In this document: one piece after another, positions 56,451 through 64,000 of the stretch
Position numbering within the stretch: position 1 is the first letter of the stretch
Layout of the letters: the number at the start of each line of letters is the position of its first letter
Assembly: GCF_016616885.1 (NCBI RefSeq)
Contig: NZ_CP067102.1
Location: forward strand, 3,872,501 to 3,936,500
Reading direction: 5' to 3'
Origin: Bradyrhizobium diazoefficiens
GTDB lineage: Bacteria > Pseudomonadota > Alphaproteobacteria > Rhizobiales > Xanthobacteraceae
DNA: 64,000 bases
Notes under the pieces: generated by a model
Told to the model about the DNA's origin: nothing
The model's input: only the letters and a program-made list of their open reading frames with translations
Database searches by the model: none
Translations under genes and position numbers: made by a program

Positions 56451-57086
56451 ATGCGTGATCAGGTCGAAATGCGTTGCTGCTGTGGCGGGGTGCGCGCCGT
56501 GGTCACGGGCGTGTCGCCGCGGACCGTCAATCGCGTGGTCTGCTATTGCGACGACTGTCAGGCCTTTGCACATCAACTCGGCCGCGCCGATCTGTTGAAT
56601 GCGAAAGGTGGCAGCGACATTGTCCAGATCGCGCCATCTACGCTTTCGTTCGTGCAGGGACAGAACCGGATTGCGGGGGTGCGGCTGACCCCGAAAGGCC
56701 TCTACCGGTGGTATGCAAGTTGCTGCAACACACCGGTCGGCAACACGCTCTCGCCGACCGTTCCCTTTGTGGGCATCGTGGCCGCGACGTTCGAGGGCGG
56801 CACGCCGGGAGTTGACGAGGTCGCCGGATCGCCGATCGGCGCCATTCTCGGCAAGTACGCGGTGGGCGAGCCACCGGCGGGCTCAACGGGACTTAATCTC
56901 TCCCTTATCCTGCGCGCCATCGGCAAGGTGCTGGGGTGGCGGTTGCGCGGGAAGACGTGGCCGCATCCGTTCTTCAAGCGGGAGACGCGCGAGCCGATCT
57001 ATCCAGTCGCCGTGCTGTCGCGCGAGCAACGCGAGGCACTACGTCCGTTGTGTGGGCCCCAGCGGACGGCACAAGCGGCGCGTTGA
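56451..57086 (+). CDS. DUF6151/GFA-like cysteine-rich protein
   Basis: Protein of 211 aa with MRCCCGGVRAVV, a CYCDDCQAFAH motif and SCCNTPVGNT, matching the zinc-binding cysteine clusters of GFA-like proteins (glutathione-dependent formaldehyde-activating enzyme fold). The family named DUF6151 shares this core. An enzymatic role is unproven. An AAAGGA stretch precedes the ATG at 56451; the longer frame from 56253 overlaps the divergent RDD gene and is not supported. Confidence 0.8.
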   Translation: MRDQVEMRCCCGGVRAVVTGVSPRTVNRVVCYCDDCQAFAHQLGRADLLNAKGGSDIVQIAPSTLSFVQGQNRIAGVRLTPKGLYRWYASCCNTPVGNTLSPTVPFVGIVAATFEGGTPGVDEVAGSPIGAILGKYAVGEPPAGSTGLNLSLILRAIGKVLGWRLRGKTWPHPFFKRETREPIYPVAVLSREQREALRPLCGPQRTAQAAR

Positions 57087-57091
57087 GCAGC

Positions 57092-58781
<1,690 letters not shown>

Positions 58782-59023
58782 CCTCCGACCAAAACATCGA
58801 AAACAACCCCATGCAAAGTAGCAGTCGCGGGCAAGCATGCATCTGCGATGCCTCAACGACAGTTGACACGTCGGGCAAAACAGCGGCGTAGGCCCATCGT
58901 CGCGCCCGGGGGCTGTCGCGCGCACCGATGATTGCACTGCACCGTCAATTCCGGTTGTTCCCTTCTAGCTGATCGCTTTTTGATGTACCATCCGGTCGCT
59001 GCGCAACCGCGAGGAGGCAACCG

Positions 59024-62000
59024 GTGACAACGATCACGGATTGGCTGGCCTCGCTTGGATTATCCGAGTATGCAGGCCGCTTTGCTGAAAACGGCATCGA
59101 TTTCTCCGTTGTCCCGGATCTGACGGATCAGGACCTTAAGGATATCGGCGTCTTGCTCGGCCATCGCCGGAAGATGCTGCGCGCGATCAGTGGGCTTGCA
59201 GGCACCAGCACTCTGACGCAGTTGCCCGCAGTCGCGCCCGAGCCGACGCACGAGCATGATGCCGAGCGACGCCAGGTGACCGTGATGTTCACGGATCTCG
59301 TCGGCTCGACCGCGCTCTCCACCCGCATGGACCCGGAGGATCTCCGAGACATCATTTCTGCTTATCAGCAGTGCGTCGCTGAGGCCGTGCGCCGCTTCAA
59401 CGGATTCGTGGCTAAATACATGGGCGATGGCGTGCTCGTCTATTTTGGCTACCCCACGGCTCTGGAGGACGATGTCGAGCGGGCCGTACGGGCGGGGCTG
59501 GAACTGATCGCGGCGGTTAGAATGCTGAAGACCCGTGCGTCGCTACAAACTCGGGTCGGCATTGCAACCGGCCTGGTCGTGGTCGGTGACCTGCTCGGAT
59601 CCGGCGAAGCCCAGGAGCGCGGCATCGTCGGCGAGACCCCGAACCTCGCCGCGCGATTGCAGGGGGTTGCCGAACCGGACAGCGTGGTGATCGCCGAGGG
59701 CACGCGGAAGCTGCTCGGCAATCTCTTCGAGCTTCAGGACCTAGGCGCCCAGAATCTCAAGGGCCTTGCCGGACCGACGCGGGCCTGGGCGGTGCTGCGG
59801 GGTGGCTCCATAGAGAGCCGCTTCGAGGCGTTGCGCTCGGGCCGGACGACGCCGCTCGTCGGCCGGACCGAGGAGTTTGAGCTGCTGCTACGGCGCTGGC
59901 AGCAGGTCCAGTCCGGTGAAGGACGCATGGTGGTCCTAACCGGCGAGCCGGGCATCGGCAAGTCTCGCATTACGGCTGCTGTCCAGGGGCATCTACAACT
60001 TGATCCGCATGCCCGGCTGCGGCAGTTCTGCTCTCCACATCACCAGTCCACACCGCTGCACCCCTGGATCGGCCAATTCGAGCGGGCGGCTGGCTTGACG
60101 CGCGACGACACAGCCTCGGAGAAGCTCACCAAATTGGAGGCTATACTCGCTCAATCCAATACGCCACCCGAGGAAATCGGCTTCATCGCTGCATTGCTGT
60201 CGATTCCGACTGCTGGCCGCTATCCTCTTCTCCAACTGAGCCCGCAAAAGCATAGGGAAGGCACCTTGAATGCGCTCCTGGCGTACATGGAGCGCTTGGC
60301 GGCGCGCCAACCCATCCTGGTCGTGTATGAGGACGTACACTGGATCGATCCAACTACGCTCGAATTGCTGACACTGACGATTGAGCGAGTGCAGCGCCTC
60401 CCGGTGCTATTGCTAGTCACGGCACGGCCCGAGTTCAGGCCCCCCTGGCCCGGTTATGCGCACTTGACCCACATTGAGCTCGGGCGCATCGGGCGAGCCG
60501 AAGGATCATCCTTGATCGCGCAGGTCACGGGCGGCAAGGAGCTGCCCAGCGACGTGTTGCAACAGATCCTTGCCCGAACCGACGGTATCCCCTTATTCAT
60601 CGAGGAGCTGACCAAGGCCGTGGTCGAGAGCGGTGTCCTCACCGATCTTGGCGATCGATACGTGGCGGCAGGTCCATTGCCGGCACTAGCCATCCCAACA
60701 TCACTAAACGCCTCGTTGCTGGCGCGGCTCGATCGCCTGGCACCGGTGCGGGAAGTGGCGCAGATCGGGGCGGCGCTCGGACGTCAGTTCTCGCATGCGC
60801 TGATCAGCGCCGTTACGTCTATGCCTCAGCCGCAACTGGATGATGCCCTGGCACAACTCGTGCACGCCGAATTGATCTTCCGGCGCGGGACTCCTCCCGA
60901 TGCACAATACACCTTCAAGCATGCGCTGGTTCAGGATGCCGCGTATGGCACCTTGCTGCGCGCCCGGCGGCAGCAGCTGCATGGCAGTATAGCTGCTACC
61001 CTCGAACGCCAATTTCCAGAGATCGTGGAGATGCAGCCCGAGCGACTGGCGCAGCATTGCGCGGAAGCGGGCTCGGTCGAGAAGGCCGTTGGTTACTGCC
61101 TCAAGGCAGGCCAGAAGGCCATTGCACGGGGCACCATGGTCGAAGCGGTGGCACAGCTTAGGAAGGGTCTCGACATCCTCACTGGTCTGTCCGACGGCGC
61201 CCCACGCCGGGAGCAGGAGCTTGATCTGCAGATCGCGCTCGGACACGCATTGGAGACGACGAAGGGACTGGCTGAGGTTGAGACCGGGGAGGTCTACGCT
61301 CGCGCGCGTGAACTCTGCGAGCAACTAAAGCGACCGGAGCAACTGGGACTTGTCCTCTACGGCCAATATTTGTTTCGCATCGTCCGTGGCGAGCTGGAGC
61401 AAGCGGAGCACCACGCCGGGGAGCTACGTCACCTGCGCGAGGCCGGGGACGACGCGATGTGGAGGTGTTTTGGGTCGCAAATCAGTGGGAACATCTGCTT
61501 CTACCTCGGCAAGTTCTCTGACGTCCGCGTTTACCATGAGAGTGCTTTCTCGTTATGGGACTCGATGTATCGAGCCTTCGCGCCGACGGCGGAGGATCCA
61601 TACGTTGGAGCCATGATCCATTTTTTCCGGACACTGCTCTGCCTCGGTCATCTCGACCTGGCGCGTTCGCGGCGGGACGAAGCTCTGACCGAGTCGCAAC
61701 GGCTCTCGCCCTTTATGCGGGCCTTCGCATTACGCCAGGCCTGGTATGGCGACTGGGCGCTGGATGGAATTCAATCAGCCAATACGATGCTTGCGTCAGC
61801 GAACGAGATCGTGGCCGTCTCGAACGAGCATGGCTTCCGCGACTCGTTGGCGATCGGAAACATCATGCGCGGCTGGTGTCTGGCCGGCCTGGGGCAAGCC
61901 GCGGAGGGCATCCCGCAGCTCCTTCAGGGGCTGACAGTGTGCCGCGCAGGGGGGCGCAAATTGATGGTTCCCTTTTTTCTGACGGCCCTCGCCGAAGCTT

Positions 62001-62368
62001 ACGGAATGGCGGCACAGGCGCAAGAAGGGCTCGATCATCTCGCCGAGGCCGAGAAGTTGGTTGAGACGACACACGAGCGCTGGATCGAGGCCGAAATACA
62101 CCGGATGCGGGGCAGGCTACTGCTGTCCAAGCGCGAGCATGCCGCGGCAGAGAACAGTTATCGCCGCGCACTCGAAGTGGCGCAGCGACAGGGCGCAAAG
62201 TTCTGGGAGCTGCGTGCGGCCCTGGACCTCGCTCGGCTCTGGCGCGACCAGAGCAAACGCACCGATGCGCGCGATCTCCTCTCGGCCGTCTACGGCTGGT
62301 TCATTGAAGGCTTTGACACGCGCGACTTGAAAGACGCCAGGGCTCTGCTCCTCGATCTGGCGCAATGA
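59024..62368 (+). CDS. SAM-cyclase-ATPase-TPR signalling protein (1114 aa)
   Basis: Four regions are seen. Residues 5-60 form a SAM domain (WLASLGLSEYAGRFAENGID). Residues 82-250 are a class III cyclase with metal Asp91 and Asp135 (VMFTDLVGST, KYMGDGVLVYFG), Lys131 for the base, Thr205 and transition-state Asn207 and Arg211, so it looks catalytically competent. Residues 275-560 form an AAA-type ATPase with Walker A GEPGIGKS (307-314) and Walker B VVYEDVHWID. The rest is a long TPR-like helical superhelix. I recall this layout in many rhizobial cyclases. Codon use is looser, with fewer G/C in third positions, which hints at transfer. It ends 13 nt before a truncated gltS. Confidence 0.88.
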   Translation: MTTITDWLASLGLSEYAGRFAENGIDFSVVPDLTDQDLKDIGVLLGHRRKMLRAISGLAGTSTLTQLPAVAPEPTHEHDAERRQVTVMFTDLVGSTALSTRMDPEDLRDIISAYQQCVAEAVRRFNGFVAKYMGDGVLVYFGYPTALEDDVERAVRAGLELIAAVRMLKTRASLQTRVGIATGLVVVGDLLGSGEAQERGIVGETPNLAARLQGVAEPDSVVIAEGTRKLLGNLFELQDLGAQNLKGLAGPTRAWAVLRGGSIESRFEALRSGRTTPLVGRTEEFELLLRRWQQVQSGEGRMVVLTGEPGIGKSRITAAVQGHLQLDPHARLRQFCSPHHQSTPLHPWIGQFERAAGLTRDDTASEKLTKLEAILAQSNTPPEEIGFIAALLSIPTAGRYPLLQLSPQKHREGTLNALLAYMERLAARQPILVVYEDVHWIDPTTLELLTLTIERVQRLPVLLLVTARPEFRPPWPGYAHLTHIELGRIGRAEGSSLIAQVTGGKELPSDVLQQILARTDGIPLFIEELTKAVVESGVLTDLGDRYVAAGPLPALAIPTSLNASLLARLDRLAPVREVAQIGAALGRQFSHALISAVTSMPQPQLDDALAQLVHAELIFRRGTPPDAQYTFKHALVQDAAYGTLLRARRQQLHGSIAATLERQFPEIVEMQPERLAQHCAEAGSVEKAVGYCLKAGQKAIARGTMVEAVAQLRKGLDILTGLSDGAPRREQELDLQIALGHALETTKGLAEVETGEVYARARELCEQLKRPEQLGLVLYGQYLFRIVRGELEQAEHHAGELRHLREAGDDAMWRCFGSQISGNICFYLGKFSDVRVYHESAFSLWDSMYRAFAPTAEDPYVGAMIHFFRTLLCLGHLDLARSRRDEALTESQRLSPFMRAFALRQAWYGDWALDGIQSANTMLASANEIVAVSNEHGFRDSLAIGNIMRGWCLAGLGQAAEGIPQLLQGLTVCRAGGRKLMVPFFLTALAEAYGMAAQAQEGLDHLAEAEKLVETTHERWIEAEIHRMRGRLLLSKREHAAAENSYRRALEVAQRQGAKFWELRAALDLARLWRDQSKRTDARDLLSAVYGWFIEGFDTRDLKDARALLLDLAQ

Positions 62369-62380
62369 GGACCTTCCAAG

Positions 62381-62584
62381 TCACACGGCGGAGAGGAAGA
62401 GATGAACGAGGCCGAACGCAATCGAAAAGAGGAGCCCTCCGGTCACGGGCTCGGGGATGTTGTACTCACGAAGTCCCGCAAAGCGCTCATTGAGCATCTT
62501 GCCCACGAAGAGCACTATGACTCCGGCTGTGACCGACAAGAAGGGTCGCACGTGTAGCACCTGATCAGCATCGAGCGCGATCAT
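62381..62584 (-). pseudogene. Truncated sodium/glutamate symporter GltS (N-terminal remnant)
   Basis: The 67-residue frame starts MIALDADQVLHVRPFLSVTA and includes KMLNERFAGLREYNIPEPVTGGLLF, the conserved first segment of GltS symporters (about 400 aa in full). It ends at LFLSAV with a TGA where family members continue into the transport core. Beyond that stop lies the 3' end of the cyclase gene on the other strand, so the rest of gltS is missing. It is a remnant cut by a rearrangement, not a working transporter. Confidence 0.75.
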
Positions 62585-62718
62585 CTGCGTGTCCCTTAGC
62601 TCTTCACTAGATCCCCGCCAAACTCGCGCGCGAGAACAGCCAATATTCTCTCACGGCGGTTCCGCGACGATTATCATACGGGCCTGGCGCAGACTCTCGG
62701 CTTCGAGCCAATCCCTTC

Positions 62719-63951
62719 TCAATGTCCGGTTAGAACCAGCGTCTGGATAGGCAGCAACAGCGCCTGGATCCTCAGCAGCATGGCGTGGACAACCCCGACG
62801 GCATCGATGGCATGCAATGCAAAGCTCTTGAACCAGCCGACCTGTCCCGAAGAAATGATGTCGTGGTTGCTCGTGTATGCGTTGACAACGCAGGTGCTTC
62901 CCGCCGTCACCCCTTCAAGTCCGCCTTCATATATTGGCTCGAGGGACACCAGAATGGTCCCCGGTCTCGCCGCACTCTGGGCATCCAGAAGCTGCTCTCC
63001 ACCGCGGAATTGTCCGGTCGCGATATAGTCCTGAACGGCCGTGACGACCAACGGGATCACCGTCCACGGCTTGGAGATGCAAACGGCCTCGCCCACCATG
63101 CCAGGTTTGAGAACCTGGGCCTCGATCTGTGGAAATCCAGCCTGCAGCCCACGTCGACCTGCACCCTCCGGTATCAGGATTCCGGCCGGCCGCATCAACG
63201 GATTGACGATGTCACCCACGCGAAGGGAGAACTGCTCGACACGCCCGGCGAAGCCGGCACGAACGATGGTCTTGTCATATTCCACTTGCGCCTGCGCGAG
63301 CGCGGCTTCTGCGCTTGCCTTTTGTGCGGGCAGCAGCGTCGAGACCCGTGCCTCGGTCGATTGTTTTGCCGCGACGGCGGCATCGATTGTAGCTTGCCGC
63401 CCGTCGACCGCAACCTGGAGCTTTTCGATATCGCGCTGCGGGACAATGCCCGGATTGCGCCGCTGCAGTTCGCTCTTGACCTGCAGTTCGTCGACCGCCT
63501 GTTTGTGGGCGCTTTTCGCTTCCTGTATCTGAGCCTCTGCCCTGGTCACGTCCGTCTGCGCCGAGACCATTGCGGCATCGACCTCGGCGATCTGCCTGCG
63601 GGCGGTTTCCAACGCGGCTTCCTGTTTTGAACTGTCCAATTTGAATAGGACAGCGCCTTTGTCGACGGCCTCGCTCACGCCAAGATCGACCTCCGCGACG
63701 CGACCGACCGTCTCGGGGAGGATCGGCACGGTTCTGAAGAACAGGGTGGCAGTGGTGCTCGAGGGATGGAAATAGAAGATCAGTGTGATGAGCCCGATCG
63801 TGAGCATCAGGCAGCTGACGATGCCCCATCTCAGCTCGAACCAGACCGAATAAAATGTAATTTCCTTGCCCAGGTGCTTTCCCTGGACGTAGCGGCGAAA
63901 CAGGTAGTCCGGCAGGATCGTGAGAATCGAGCAGAGGAGCAGCTCAAGCAT
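62719..63951 (-). CDS. HlyD/YiaV-like membrane fusion protein
   Basis: Periplasmic adaptor of 410 aa. It has an N-terminal membrane anchor with two hydrophobic stretches (about residues 1-15 and 40-62), a lipoyl-type barrel beginning ETVGRVAEVDLGVSEAVDKGAVLFKLD, a long coiled coil at about residues 110-220 (Ala/Gln/Glu-rich), and beta-barrel domains. The C-terminal helix LRIQALLLPIQTLVL is typical of the YiaV group. YiaV-type proteins are paired with a DUF3302 inner-membrane protein in Enterobacteria; the preceding partial gene here may be that partner. Export cargo is unknown. Confidence 0.86.
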   Translation of the reverse strand: MLELLLCSILTILPDYLFRRYVQGKHLGKEITFYSVWFELRWGIVSCLMLTIGLITLIFYFHPSSTTATLFFRTVPILPETVGRVAEVDLGVSEAVDKGAVLFKLDSSKQEAALETARRQIAEVDAAMVSAQTDVTRAEAQIQEAKSAHKQAVDELQVKSELQRRNPGIVPQRDIEKLQVAVDGRQATIDAAVAAKQSTEARVSTLLPAQKASAEAALAQAQVEYDKTIVRAGFAGRVEQFSLRVGDIVNPLMRPAGILIPEGAGRRGLQAGFPQIEAQVLKPGMVGEAVCISKPWTVIPLVVTAVQDYIATGQFRGGEQLLDAQSAARPGTILVSLEPIYEGGLEGVTAGSTCVVNAYTSNHDIISSGQVGWFKSFALHAIDAVGVVHAMLLRIQALLLPIQTLVLTGH

Positions 63952-64000
63952 GGCTCGGTACCTCCTCTTTTGAGGCCGGCGCGATTCCCTTTTCCGACGG
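63944..64000 (-). CDS. C-terminal fragment upstream of the HlyD gene
   Basis: On the minus strand the frame reads PSEKGIAPASKEEVPSHA and ends in a TGA that overlaps the HlyD start by 8 nt, so the two are coupled. Only 18 codons are inside the window. By analogy with yiaW-yiaV it may be a DUF3302 protein, but the fragment is too short to show it. Confidence 0.5.
   Translation of the reverse strand, partial: PSEKGIAPASKEEVPSHA

Overview
The window reads as chromosome of an alphaproteobacterium of the order Hyphomicrobiales, most probably Bradyrhizobium or a close relative. The reasons are the high GC content, the long antisense open frames typical of such GC-rich DNA, the porin type, a HemB with an Asp-type metal site like that described for Bradyrhizobium japonicum, the gene orders pyrB-pyrC-plsY-(patatin/amidase)-dprA and rsh-pdxJ-acpS-lepB-rnc-era-recO, and several palindromic intergenic repeats that I recall from Bradyrhizobium genomes. 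The genus is an inference from protein and repeat recognition; no database was searched.

Layout. 0-7 kb: tail of an HxlR-type regulator, dprA, an amidase, a patatin phospholipase, then plsY, pyrC and pyrB on the minus strand with start/stop overlaps between the last three. 7-15 kb: a VanX-type dipeptidase, an AidB-like acyl-CoA dehydrogenase overlapping a CPBP protease, an AEC transporter with ruvX, and a LysR regulator divergent from two tandem nitronate monooxygenases. 15.2-19 kb: the Glu-tRNA(Gln) amidotransferase operon, in which two small unnamed genes sit between gatC, gatA and gatB with 4-nt overlaps. 19-23.5 kb: a gene-poor stretch holding a 32-residue lysine-rich histone-like peptide, a small SEL1-like gene, an IS481-family element with a duplicated right end and a nested palindrome, and tRNA-Ser(GCU). 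23.5-33 kb: a major porin with a strong terminator, a lytic transglycosylase, dapA, mscL, smpB, a peroxiredoxin, a family-5 uracil-DNA glycosylase overlapping a NYN-domain gene, and rpoZ.

33-43.3 kb is a housekeeping block: rsh (stringent response), pdxJ, acpS, lepB, rnc, era, a small membrane protein, recO, a small secreted protein and parC. 43.3-44.3 kb is a gene-free repeat region. 44.3-54.8 kb is accessory: a chromate resistance pair (rhodanese-ChrB fusion plus ChrA), a metallo-beta-lactamase-fold enzyme, a glutathione S-transferase, EamA and two MFS exporters, a class III cyclase, and the manganese transporter mntH behind a candidate Mur operator. 54.8-58.8 kb: bpt, an RDD membrane protein, a GFA/DUF6151-like protein, hemB with an ICE-like motif at its start, and a DUF6163-like membrane protein. 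59-64 kb: a 1114-residue SAM-cyclase-ATPase-TPR protein that abuts a truncated gltS remnant, then an HlyD-type adaptor whose partner gene runs off the window.

Most of the window is ordinary chromosome. I found no CRISPR array, prophage or obvious new defence island. The most unusual items are the two intercalated genes of the gat operon, the rearranged IS next to tRNA-Ser, the lysine-rich mini-protein, and the cyclase/ATPase protein at a gltS breakpoint.
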